Positions 34,747 through 42,503 of a stretch of 64,000 bases of DNA are shown in pieces; position 1 is the first letter of the stretch, and every line of letters starts with the position of its first letter. Below the pieces are notes generated by a model. That model was not told where the DNA came from. It saw nothing but the letters and a program-made list of their open reading frames with translations, and did not search any database. This stretch comes from Oscillatoriales cyanobacterium. GTDB taxonomy: Bacteria; Cyanobacteriota; Cyanobacteriia; Cyanobacteriales; Microcoleaceae. The stretch spans positions 1 through 64,000 of the forward strand of contig REAP01000057.1 of assembly GCA_004294385.1 (NCBI GenBank), in the 5' to 3' direction. The position numbers were made by a program, and so were the translations under genes.

Positions 34747-36555
34747 ATGGCATTAATTGTTCAGAAATATGGCGGGAGTTCGGTTGGTACTGTCTCGCGC
34801 ATTCTTGAAGTAGCGAAGCGAGTTGTAAAAACAGCACAGCTTGGCAACTCCCTAGTTGTCGTACTTTCGGCAATGGGCAAAACTACCGATGGTTTGGTTA
34901 AACTAGCCAAAGAAATTTCCCCAAATCCCAATAAGCGAGAAATGGATATGTTGCTCTCCACTGGGGAACAAGTTTCGATCGCACTCCTTAGTATGGCATT
35001 ACAGGAACTCGGACAACCCGCAATTTCCCTGACAGGCGCCCAAGTCGGTATCGTCACGGAAGCAGCCCACACCCGCGCCCGGATTTTGCGGATCGATCCG
35101 ACTCGGATTGAAAGCCAGCTAAATATGGGTAAAGTTGTTGTGGTTGCTGGTTTCCAGGGCATCACTGATGCTGGAGAAATGGAAATTACCACCTTGGGGC
35201 GAGGCGGTTCCGACACTTCGGCGGTGGCCCTGGCGGCGGCATTGCGGGCTGACAGGTGCGAAATTTATACTGACGTGCCCGGAATTTTGACTACAGATCC
35301 GCGCTTGATTCCCGAAGCGCAGTTGATGGATGAGATCACTTGCGATGAAATGCTGGAATTGGCGAGTTTGGGCGCAAAAGTGTTGCATCCCAGGGCGGTA
35401 GAAATTGCCAAGAATTATGGAATGCCGCTGGTAGTGCTGTCTAGTTGGAGCGACGCCCCAGGCACGCGGGTGGTGTCACCTCCCCCCCAACCGCGTCCGT
35501 TGGAGGGCTTGGAGCTCGCAAAAGCGGTGGATGCGGTGGAATTTGACTTGGATCAGGCGGGGGTGTCGTTGTTGCGTTTGCCCGATCGCCCTGGAGTAGC
35601 AGCGCGGTTGTTCGGTGCGATCGCGCAACAAAATCTCGATGTAGACTTAATTATCCAGTCAATTCATGAAGGAAATACCAACGATATTGCCTTCACTGTG
35701 ACGCGAAATTCTCTGCAACAAGCCACCGCCGTTGCAGATGCAATTATTCCTACTCTCGGCAAAAATTCTCGCCCAGAATTGGGAGAACCGGAAGTGAAAG
35801 CCGAAGAACGACCTATAGCTAAAGTTAGCATTGCAGGTGCGGGAATGATCGGGCGTCCGAGGGTAGCAGCGGAGATGTTTAAGACTTTAGCGGATGCGGA
35901 AATTAATATTCAGATGATTTCGACTTCCGAGGTGAAAGTTAGTTGTACGATCGATGCTATGGATTGCGATCGGGCCGTTGCCGAACTCTGCAAAACATTT
36001 GATGTGTCTAATTCTGCGATCGGACTCAATGCCTCATCTTCAAAGCCAGCAGCAGTAAGGGCTGTAGCCCTCGATGTCAACCAAGCGCGTTTAGCAATTC
36101 GTCATTTGCCCGATCGACCCGGAGTCGCAGCAAAACTGTTCGGACTTTTAGCCGAGGAAAACATCAGCGTAGACACGATTATTCAGTCTCAGCGCTGTCA
36201 TAATATCGACGGCATATTGACTCGTGACATAGCATTTACTGTAGCACAAATGGATGCAGAAGCTGCTAAAATAGTTCTAGAAAAAGCCGCCCCAGAATTC
36301 GGATGGGGCGAAGTTGCAGTCGATACAGAAATTGCCAAAGTTAGCGTTGTCGGTTCCGGGATGATCGCAAATCCGGGAGTAGCAGCAAAGATGTTTGAAG
36401 CGCTTTCCCAGCAACAAATCAATATTCAAATGATTGCGACTTCCGAGATTAAAATTAGCTGTGTTGTTGATGAAGAACAAGGTATAAGGGCTTTGAAGGC
36501 AATTCACACAGCCTTTGAACTTGCGGGCACCGAAAGAATCCAAATTCCTGCTTAA
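34747..36555 (+). CDS. lysC: Aspartate kinase with four ACT domains
   Basis: 602 residues from ATG 34747 ([16 protein letters not shown]); an in-frame TTG at 34735 is weaker. It phosphorylates aspartate, the first step to Lys, Thr and Met. The kinase domain (1-250) has [15 protein letters not shown] and [13 protein letters not shown]. The C-terminal half holds two tandem pairs of ACT domains ([20 protein letters not shown] and [31 protein letters not shown] and [11 protein letters not shown]), a duplication characteristic of cyanobacterial LysC, probably binding Lys/Thr for feedback control. Confidence 0.96.
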   Translation: MALIVQKYGGSSVGTVSRILEVAKRVVKTAQLGNSLVVVLSAMGKTTDGLVKLAKEISPNPNKREMDMLLSTGEQVSIALLSMALQELGQPAISLTGAQVGIVTEAAHTRARILRIDPTRIESQLNMGKVVVVAGFQGITDAGEMEITTLGRGGSDTSAVALAAALRADRCEIYTDVPGILTTDPRLIPEAQLMDEITCDEMLELASLGAKVLHPRAVEIAKNYGMPLVVLSSWSDAPGTRVVSPPPQPRPLEGLELAKAVDAVEFDLDQAGVSLLRLPDRPGVAARLFGAIAQQNLDVDLIIQSIHEGNTNDIAFTVTRNSLQQATAVADAIIPTLGKNSRPELGEPEVKAEERPIAKVSIAGAGMIGRPRVAAEMFKTLADAEINIQMISTSEVKVSCTIDAMDCDRAVAELCKTFDVSNSAIGLNASSSKPAAVRAVALDVNQARLAIRHLPDRPGVAAKLFGLLAEENISVDTIIQSQRCHNIDGILTRDIAFTVAQMDAEAAKIVLEKAAPEFGWGEVAVDTEIAKVSVVGSGMIANPGVAAKMFEALSQQQINIQMIATSEIKISCVVDEEQGIRALKAIHTAFELAGTERIQIPA

Positions 36556-36578
36556 TCATGTAGGGACACGGCACTGCC

Positions 36579-36796
36579 CATTGGTGTCAACTTAAGCTGT
36601 AAGCCCGCAAAATCCGTTAGTGGGCCCGCCAGTCCGACAGGGGTTTTAACCCCTGTCTAATAGCCAAAGTCCTCTCAAGAGGACTGAAGATAAGAATGCT
36701 CAACTCATTAGTCCTCTTTAGAGGACTTTCGCTTTGAGGCAGGGGTTTCAACCCTTGCCGGACTATGGGTTTGACCTGGTTGTTGACACTCCTTGG
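36579..36796. mobile_element. Family B non-coding element (copy 1, rearranged right end)
   Basis: The left end CATTGGTGTCAACTTAAG follows directly after GGCACTGCC, the centre of a family A palindrome (GTAGGGACACGGCACTGCC). The interior has nested palindromes (CCGACAGGGGTTTTAACCCC; AGTCCTCTCAAGAGGACT). The right end is degenerate (TTGTTGACACTCC) and is flanked by GGGCTCTTGGAGTGTCC, the complement of the left flank of the copy at 56864. No reading frame of note, so it is a MITE-like element that would need a transposase in trans. Confidence 0.75.
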
Positions 36797-36810
36797 GCTC
36801 TTGGAGTGTC

Positions 36811-37245
36811 CTAATATTCAGCTTCTCGTGAAATGAAAGTCATTGCTTGATTAATAATTGCCTCTTGATTCACTAACTGTGACAATTCTTTTGGTTCATA
36901 ACGCCCTTCTTCCACTTCTAGGGAAGCTTTGTTAATGGCTTGTCGATAGGCAGTTTCTAAAACCATGAATAACTCTTCTGGAGGCAAGTAAAACCCTGCA
37001 CTTTTCGGTCGCTTATTTTCCTCCTGAATTTCTAGAACTGAGTTCCGAATCGAGATATTCCAAGATCGAGTTGTGCGATTTTCAGCTTGTTGTTTAATCA
37101 GATCCAATAGTAAAATTACTGCATAGCTGCGAATAGTGTTAATGATGTCTTTTTTGCTCATTTCTTCTAGTTCTTCAACTATAGCTAGTGACCCCGGTAG
37201 ATCCCCTTTTAGCAGTAAGCTTTTTAAGGTGAGTAATTCTTCCAT
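36811..37245 (-). CDS. DUF29 family protein
   Basis: 144 residues from ATG 37245 (MEELLTLKSLLLKGD), the usual family start; the frame continues to 37323 but that part is unrelated. Signature: DIINTIRSYAVILLLDLIKQ, then QAENRTTRSWNISIRNSVLE, then GGFY-like SAGFYLPPEELFMVLETAY. DUF29 proteins are small, helical, cyanobacterium-enriched and often multicopy; function is unknown. Confidence 0.82.
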   Translation of the reverse strand: MEELLTLKSLLLKGDLPGSLAIVEELEEMSKKDIINTIRSYAVILLLDLIKQQAENRTTRSWNISIRNSVLEIQEENKRPKSAGFYLPPEELFMVLETAYRQAINKASLEVEEGRYEPKELSQLVNQEAIINQAMTFISREAEY

Positions 37246-37389
37246 GACGAGTATGTCTATTTTGGGTGACTTATATTGTAGTTCAAAATTAGCGATCGGG
37301 TTAATCCTACAATTATTTAACATTTGTATTGCATAGGATTCGGGTGTGTTAGGATCAAAGTGGCGATCGCCTAAAAGGGATTTAATCTT

Positions 37390-37800
37390 ATGACTGTAGC
37401 AAAGGAACAGATTACTAATAGCATTAGCAATAGTGGGTTATCAAATTTCCGCATCACTGTTGAACGTCTGATCGAGCTTTTAGATTTAGAAGAAGAGGAT
37501 GAGTACGGGATTTTGCGACCGACTGAGTATGCTTTCAGGACAGCGATGAAATTGGTTGTTGAGGCTTATGATAGTATGGGAAACAGTTTTCCTAAATGCT
37601 CTACTGGTACTGATGACCAAGGCAGTATTACACTAGATTGGACAAGCTTAGAACCAGAGCGTACAGTCCGTCTATTTTGTCCCTTCAGTGCGGAGCAACC
37701 AGTTGATATCTATCACCATACAAAGAATGAAAATGTGGTCGAAGATATCCTTTCATCATCAACATTAGTTTACTGGTTGCAATGGTTTAACAAAATATGA
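37390..37800 (+). CDS. Hypothetical protein, first of an overlapping pair
   Basis: 136 residues. Region LIELLDLEEEDEYGILRPTE, then YAFRTAMKLVVEAYD (helical), then GSITLDWTSLEPERTVRLFC (beta). The stop overlaps the next gene's ATG (ATGA at 37797), implying coupled translation. Related proteins occur widely in cyanobacteria as the first member of such pairs; the layout resembles a toxin-antitoxin module, with no experimental link known to me. Confidence 0.7.
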   Translation: MTVAKEQITNSISNSGLSNFRITVERLIELLDLEEEDEYGILRPTEYAFRTAMKLVVEAYDSMGNSFPKCSTGTDDQGSITLDWTSLEPERTVRLFCPFSAEQPVDIYHHTKNENVVEDILSSSTLVYWLQWFNKI

Positions 37801-38189
37801 TAGAATCATCTTCAGAGAGTCGGTCAGAGTTTGAAAATTTACCCGATCATACACTTGTTTACCGAGGTCTCCGAAAAGGATGGATAGATCGAGATAGATC
37901 GATCGTTAAATTGGATGCGTACTATTTGCGCCAACGTATAAAGGAAGAGGGTATTTCTGTCAATTTTTCCATTGAGCAATCTTTGAGTGCATTGAAAAAC
38001 TGTGCAGGAGTCGCTAGCCTTAATGTAGGAGAAATTCGAGAACTAGGTCTAAATGTAGTACGTGACTCCTCATCTCATGGTAGTATTATGGGCTTACCCT
38101 ATCGTGAAGATAACCGTCCAAAAGCTGATGAGCTTGCGCTTTTATTGGCTAGACAATCTCAAATCGTATGGGAATCTTCGTCAAAATAG
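37797..38189 (+). CDS. Hypothetical protein, second of an overlapping pair
   Basis: 130 residues. Contains HTLVYRGLRKGWIDRDRSIV, then KLDAYYLRQRIKEEGISVNF, and a final conserved SHGSIMGLPYREDN. There is no membrane segment. It is translationally coupled to the preceding protein through ATGA. The YRGLRKGWID and SSHGSIMGLP patterns resemble a sensing or ADP-ribosylation-like fold, but this is too weak to assign. Confidence 0.7.
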   Translation: MIESSSESRSEFENLPDHTLVYRGLRKGWIDRDRSIVKLDAYYLRQRIKEEGISVNFSIEQSLSALKNCAGVASLNVGEIRELGLNVVRDSSSHGSIMGLPYREDNRPKADELALLLARQSQIVWESSSK

Positions 38190-38206
38190 TGAAACAAGTT
38201 GTCAGA

Positions 38207-39259
38207 TTAACTAATAGTTTTCACTAAAATCCCGACTTCTTCGAGAAGTCGCGACTCTGGATGCCTTTGTGTTTCCTTGATTTCATCATACAACAAACTT
38301 TGACTTAATATTTCTTTTGCGATCGCTTCCACCACCGGCACGCAAACCGAATTCCCAATTTGCTTATAACTTTCCCCCGCACTCGGATAACTTTTGAAAT
38401 CTTCAGGAAAACCCATCAGACGATAACATTCCTTCAACGTCAACTTTCTCACTATATCTCGATCGCGAAAATAGACAAAAAACCTACCCGATGTTTCTTG
38501 GGAAGGAATAGTCGGATGCACTCCATCCACCGAATAAATGCGATTAGGCTGTCGGTGCACCCTCGATAAATGTTCTGTATTTGGCCTCACACCAGTTTTC
38601 CAAGTACCTTTATTTCTGTAACCTACAAATAACAATCCAGAATCTTGCTTTCTCGGATACTCAATTAAAGTATACTCGGATTTATCCAATATTTCAAAAT
38701 CTCCAGTCTCGTCTAGAAATTCCCTGAGTTTTGGAGGAAACTTAGTTTTAAGTCGAGAAAAATTGAATTCTTTACCCTTAGTTGCAATAATAAATATTCT
38801 TTCGCGATGTTGAGCAATTCCAAAGTCTTTAGCATTCAGAATTTGATGATTTACGCTGTATCCCAAATCTTCAAGACTGGCAATAATTACTTTTAAGGTG
38901 TTTCCCTTGTCGTGATGGATTAAATGCTTGACATTTTCCAGAACAACTACTTGAGGTTGTTTTACTTTGATGATTTTACAAATCTCGAAAAATAGTGTAC
39001 CTCTAGTATCTTCAAAGCCTAGCTTTTTGCCGCAGATGCTAAAAGGTTGGCAAGGAAAACCGGCGACTAAAACATCAAAGTCTGCCAACTCGGCTGGATT
39101 GATGTTACTGATGTCTGCAAAAGGCACTTCGCCGAAATTATCTGCGTACACTTCCCGGCATTTACTGTTGATTTCACAGGAAAAAACGCATTCAAAGCCA
39201 ATTTTTTCAAAACCTTGTCTAAAACCTCCTATACCTGAAAATAAATCTATAAATTTCAT
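38207..39259 (-). CDS. DNA (cytosine-5)-methyltransferase, Dcm-type
   Basis: 350 residues. C5-methyltransferase motifs are complete: FIDLFSGIGGFRQGF (motif I, SAM), VAGFPCQPFSICGKK (motif IV with catalytic Cys), VLENVKHL (VI), QHRERIFIIA (VIII) and IGNSVCVPVVEAIA (X). It modifies cytosine in a specific DNA site. No endonuclease gene is adjacent on either side, so it looks orphan; HIP1-related cyanobacterial methyltransferases are often orphan. The target cannot be read from sequence alone. Confidence 0.93.
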   Translation of the reverse strand: MKFIDLFSGIGGFRQGFEKIGFECVFSCEINSKCREVYADNFGEVPFADISNINPAELADFDVLVAGFPCQPFSICGKKLGFEDTRGTLFFEICKIIKVKQPQVVVLENVKHLIHHDKGNTLKVIIASLEDLGYSVNHQILNAKDFGIAQHRERIFIIATKGKEFNFSRLKTKFPPKLREFLDETGDFEILDKSEYTLIEYPRKQDSGLLFVGYRNKGTWKTGVRPNTEHLSRVHRQPNRIYSVDGVHPTIPSQETSGRFFVYFRDRDIVRKLTLKECYRLMGFPEDFKSYPSAGESYKQIGNSVCVPVVEAIAKEILSQSLLYDEIKETQRHPESRLLEEVGILVKTIS

Positions 39260-39332
39260 CTATAATTTAAGGAAAAATGTTACTCAACCCAATGATAACA
39301 TATTTTGTTTCTCTCTGTTCTTTCACTCTGCG

Positions 39333-39545
39333 ATCAGCAACAGGCTCTCCGGCCTGTTCCACAAGAAAATTTACTCTTTATTGCACTATTATCAGCAACA
39401 GGCTCTCCGGCCTGTTCCACAAGAAAATTTACTATTATCAGCAACAGGCTCTCCGGCCTGTTCCACAAGAAAATTTACTCTTTGTGGAACAGGCATCTTG
39501 CCTGTTCAGAAAAGGCTTATTGAGAATGATCCAAAATCTCAGTTA
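39333..39545. repeat. Three direct copies of a 43-bp unit plus a family C half-copy
   Basis: The unit begins ATCAGCAACAGGCTCTCCGG and ends AAGAAAATTTACT, and contains the palindrome GGCTCTCCGGCCTGTTCC. It occurs at 39333-39375, 39391-39433 and 39437-39479, separated by 15 and 3 bp. The family C half-element GTGGAACAGGCATCTTGCC follows at 39484. The rest of 39260-39704 contains a family A fragment (39577-39599) and no gene. Confidence 0.85.
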
Positions 39546-39704
39546 TAACCAATCCTTAAAAGTCGCAGAACCCCTTGTCGGCATTGCCGTGTCCCTACAG
39601 ATATCGTAGAATGTCGCCCAAAAACTCCCAAACTTGTCCCGCAGCCGACTAAAATAGAAATAGCAGAACAAAATACAGCCATTATCTACTTCCTTTCACC
39701 AACC

Positions 39705-40088
39705 ATGAGTCAAACCTTAGACAACCTCACCGCCATCGATGACAACCTATCCAAACGCCACATCGACCTCGATCCAGGCGGCTACTTCATCATCTATGTC
39801 GATCGCACAACCAGCTTAATTTGCGCCAAACACTTCACCAACATCATCGACGATAGAGGCCTCGCCATCGATCCCGAAACCGGCAAACCCATCCCCGCCC
39901 GCGGCAAAGTAGAACGCACTGAAGTAACCGTTTTTACCGCCAGAACCGCCAAGGAACTTTGCGTCAAAATCCTAGAAGAAACCCGCCCCAATCCGGTGAC
40001 AATGTTAGATCACGCGGCTTATTTGGGACGGGAATTTTTACGGGCAGAAATTGCCTTATTGAGCGATCGAGAATACATTCAAGATTAG
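39705..40088 (+). CDS. DUF4346 domain protein
   Basis: 127 residues matching DUF4346: DLDPGGYFIIYVDRTTSLIC, then HFTNIIDDRGLAIDPETGKP, then LDHAAYLGREFLRAEIALL. It is a conserved cyanobacterial protein of unknown function, cytosolic by sequence. The DPGGYFII segment and closing helix are well preserved. It stands alone between repeats. Confidence 0.88.
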   Translation: MSQTLDNLTAIDDNLSKRHIDLDPGGYFIIYVDRTTSLICAKHFTNIIDDRGLAIDPETGKPIPARGKVERTEVTVFTARTAKELCVKILEETRPNPVTMLDHAAYLGREFLRAEIALLSDREYIQD

Positions 40089-40097
40089 TGCAATCAA

Positions 40098-40148
40098 CTG
40101 ACCCTTCGACCCTTCGACTACGCTCAGGGCGACGCTCCGCTCAGGGTA
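40098..40148. repeat. Family D repeat (CTTCGACTACGCTCAGGG)
   Basis: ACCCTTCGACCCTTCGACTA and CGCTCAGGGCGACGCTCCGC repeat the dispersed unit seen at 7770-7855 and 32910-32990. It lies between the DUF4346 and psb32 genes. Confidence 0.6.
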
Positions 40149-40166
40149 CTGCAAATGTCATCTGAA

Positions 40167-40889
40167 TCACGAAAAACCTTGATACCAGAAATAAGTCACC
40201 ATCGGAATCACTGTCGCCAACACCAACAGCACAACCACTATCACTGTGGCATTGCCTTGGTCTGTTTCTTCAGCTTTTTTAAATGTGCCTTCAACTTGAG
40301 TGTTATCAACAACTTGAGGAGCACCTGGATCTGGTTGGCCAGACAAAACTGTCGCGAGGCGATCGCTAGCAGCAGTCAAGGCCTCATTGTATTTGTTACC
40401 TTCCCGCAGTGGCACCTGGACGGTTTCCCCAGCCACACTTTGGGCAATTTCATCGGTTAGCAGGGATTTCACGCCTTCTCCGGTGCGAATTGCTGCACTA
40501 TTGGTAACAGTGTCGAGAACGAGTAAAATTTGATTGGTCTGGTCTTCTGTCGCGGGAAACCACTGTTCAAACAGTTGCTTGGTGAAAGTGGTCGTCGTTT
40601 CGCCGTAGTCTAAGCGGTGAATGGTTACAAACCGAACTTGTTTCCCTGTTTGGGTTTCCAAGTTGTCGAGTACGCTGGTAATCGTGCTTTCGCTGCTACG
40701 GCTGAGGACATCGCCTTTGTCCCACACCCAGGTGCGATCGTCCGCCGACAACATCGGCATTTCGTAGACACCAGTCGCTAATGCGGGTAACACAGCTATT
40801 TGGGATGCGATCAGGGCGATCGCGATCGCGATCGCCAAAGGTTGGATATATTTTGTCCAACTAAAGAGTTGCTTGAGAAGTCTGATCAT
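40167..40889 (-). CDS. psb32: Psb32-like TPM-domain protein
   Basis: 240 residues. An N-terminal signal/anchor (about 15-38) precedes a lumenal TPM domain (WVWDKGDVLSRSSESTITSV, then VRFVTIHRLDYGETTTTFTK, then ILLVLDTVTNSAAIRTGEGV) and a C-terminal membrane helix (ATVIVVVLLVLATVIPMVTY). The cyanobacterial family member Psb32 protects PSII during repair. Function by family; no catalytic residues were identified. Confidence 0.88.
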   Translation of the reverse strand: MIRLLKQLFSWTKYIQPLAIAIAIALIASQIAVLPALATGVYEMPMLSADDRTWVWDKGDVLSRSSESTITSVLDNLETQTGKQVRFVTIHRLDYGETTTTFTKQLFEQWFPATEDQTNQILLVLDTVTNSAAIRTGEGVKSLLTDEIAQSVAGETVQVPLREGNKYNEALTAASDRLATVLSGQPDPGAPQVVDNTQVEGTFKKAEETDQGNATVIVVVLLVLATVIPMVTYFWYQGFS

Positions 40890-41021
40890 AAGGTTGAGGA
40901 TAAAAGTGCCTTTTTCCCAAAAATACTATACAAACCCCCTGAAAATTCATTTTAGATACGGCAATATTGAGAATTAGCTCAGCAATTGAACTCCCTAGCA
41001 ATTTTTTTTAGGATTTTAACT

Positions 41022-41252
41022 ATGGAACCGGCAGACACTTATAAAGGTTGGATTATTCAATCCCAGAAAGTATTCTACGTCGAGGTTTGGGATAGTCGCG
41101 GCAACCGTCACGTCGCTGTCCAAAATGCTAAGACTGAGGATGAAGCTTTGGAATTAGCCAAAAAATGGATTGACAAATATGAGTCAAAACCGGACAGAAT
41201 GGCGATGGATGAACCCTATCCTTTCGGAGAGGCGATTGATATGCCTTTTTGA
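41022..41252 (+). CDS. Small conserved cyanobacterial protein
   Basis: 76 residues from ATG 41022 (MEPADTYKGWIIQSQKVFYV). The frame opens at 40986 but 41022 is better placed. The core KVFYVEVWDSRGNRHVAVQN, then TEDEALELAKKWIDKYE suggests a small alpha/beta fold. No function is known. Confidence 0.7.
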   Translation: MEPADTYKGWIIQSQKVFYVEVWDSRGNRHVAVQNAKTEDEALELAKKWIDKYESKPDRMAMDEPYPFGEAIDMPF

Positions 41253-41257
41253 AGTTA

Positions 41258-41331
41258 TTCGTTATTGGTTACTTGTTATTGGTTACTTGTTATTGGTTAT
41301 TGGTTAGTTGTTATTGGTTATTCGTTATTGG
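41258..41331. repeat. Heptanucleotide-type repeats (TTATTGGTTA...)
   Basis: Units of GTTATTGGTTACTT and GTTATTGG recur in tandem. Together with the arrays at 44483-44535 and 44540-44610, these form low-complexity spacer DNA (STRR type) typical of filamentous cyanobacteria. Confidence 0.65.
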
Positions 41332-41397
41332 AACCAACAAGTAACAACCAACAAGTAATATCAATTCCGGTTGCACTCCTTATGATATAGAGTCCAA

Positions 41398-41530
41398 GGC
41401 AGTGCCCATTAGTGTCAACTTAAGGTATAACCCATAGTCCGGCAGGGGTTGAAACCCCTGCCTAAAAGCGAAAGTCCTCTCAAAGAGGACGGCAGGAGTT
41501 GAGCTTAAGTTGACACCTATGGGCAGTGCC
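41398..41530. mobile_element. Family B element (copy 2) with 9-bp target duplication
   Basis: The 115-bp element 41407-41521 begins CATTAGTGTCAACTTAAG and ends with the complement of CATAGGTGTCAACTTAAG, giving 18-bp terminal inverted repeats. It is flanked on both sides by the direct repeat GGCAGTGCC (41398-41406 and 41522-41530). Removing element and one repeat restores an intact family A palindrome (41389-41578) like that at 10196-10252, including flanks AGTCCAAGGCAGTGCC and GTCTCC. Interior: AAGTCCTCTCAAAGAGGACGG hairpin; no reading frame. Confidence 0.9.
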
Positions 41531-41594
41531 GTCTCCCTACAATGTTTTTTGGGTAGGGACACGGCACTGCCGTCTCCTAATTTCTAACAACTAA

Positions 41595-42143
41595 CTAACA
41601 ACTAATTTTTCGCAATTTGTAGGTGTTTTCTACCAAACTCTGAGCAAATTTGTCAAACCTTTCAGATAGCTTTTCATCCAACAATTTTCCATCTGGACTA
41701 AAAGCTTTCCAGGCTTGGGCGATCGCAATTTGTTCAGGAATCACCCAAGCGTGCACCCATCTCAAAATCACCCGCAAATCATTCAGCGCATTACTGTTAA
41801 CTTGTCCGCCCAAAACGCTGATCGAACCGACTACTTTTCCGTCTAAATGCTCGAAACTCAATAAATCCAGTGCATTTTTGAGTACACCGCTGAGGCTGCC
41901 GTGGTACTCCGGCGTTGCCAAAATTAAACCGTCTGCTTCCTTCACCGCATTTCGCAATTTTTCCACGTCTGGGTATTCATGATAATCATTCTCTCCATTG
42001 CAAAACGGCAGATTGATCGATCGCAAATCCAATACCTCAACCTCCGCACCCAAAGCCTGCGCCCTATTTGCTGCTACATTCAGCGCCATCTGGCTGTACG
42101 ATCCAGCCCGCAAACTTCCGCCAATGCCGACAATCTTAACCAT
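41595..42143 (-). CDS. NADPH-dependent FMN reductase family protein
   Basis: 182 residues, flavodoxin-like. FMN-phosphate loop GIGGSLRAGSYSQMAL (residues 6-21) and the flavin loop LATPEYHGSLSGVLKNALDL are typical of the ArsH/SsuE/YieF group. It reduces FMN or quinones/chromate with NAD(P)H; the precise substrate cannot be told. The gene is monocistronic between repeats. Confidence 0.92.
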   Translation of the reverse strand: MVKIVGIGGSLRAGSYSQMALNVAANRAQALGAEVEVLDLRSINLPFCNGENDYHEYPDVEKLRNAVKEADGLILATPEYHGSLSGVLKNALDLLSFEHLDGKVVGSISVLGGQVNSNALNDLRVILRWVHAWVIPEQIAIAQAWKAFSPDGKLLDEKLSERFDKFAQSLVENTYKLRKISC

Positions 42144-42242
42144 AGGATTTCCGAAAATCTAGTAAAACGTACTCATTACGACTATGTTTAGTTTAGCAAG
42201 TGCGATCGGCAACTGTCAATCAACTTTAGATTTTAGATCGAA

Positions 42243-42276
42243 GGGCATGGGGCATGGGGCATGGGGCATGGGGCAT
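42243..42276. repeat. Heptamer repeat (GGGGCAT)n
   Basis: About five tandem GGGGCAT units in the spacer 42144-42503. It is one of several heptamer arrays of differing sequence in this window. The rest of the spacer contains the hairpin at 42371 and no gene. Confidence 0.75.
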
Positions 42277-42370
42277 AGTTCACTTTTTTGAGAACCGCTA
42301 TAGATTAATCTGTTCCAAAATCGGGTCATCTAAAACCCAACCCTGTTGTTAAAATAAGTGAATGTAGCAC

Positions 42371-42413
42371 AACCTTCTAAGCGGTTAGAACGTTCTTAAT
42401 CGCTTAGAAGGTT
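42371..42413. promoter_or_regulatory. Perfect 13-bp hairpin ahead of ftsH
   Basis: AACCTTCTAAGCG (42371-42383) pairs exactly with CGCTTAGAAGGTT (42401-42413). The loop GTTAGAACGTTCTTAAT includes its own palindrome GAACGTTC. It lies 90 bp before the ftsH start and could be an operator or an RNA structure in the ftsH leader. Confidence 0.5.
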
Positions 42414-42503
42414 GCTGTCATTGAATTTTCCTGCTTTCTAAACATCCATCCGTTCAATCCGTTACACAATCCGTTGCCGAACTTCTTCCTTCTTTATATA
42501 AAT

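Noticed and set aside
39333..39479. Possible CRISPR array
   Set aside because: Only three repeats, spacers of 15 and 3 bp, and the unit is part of a dispersed palindromic family. No cas gene is nearby.
39277..39609. Possible proteins over the 39.3-39.6 kb repeats
   Set aside because: Three frames all read through the same 43-bp repeats; no start signal or family.
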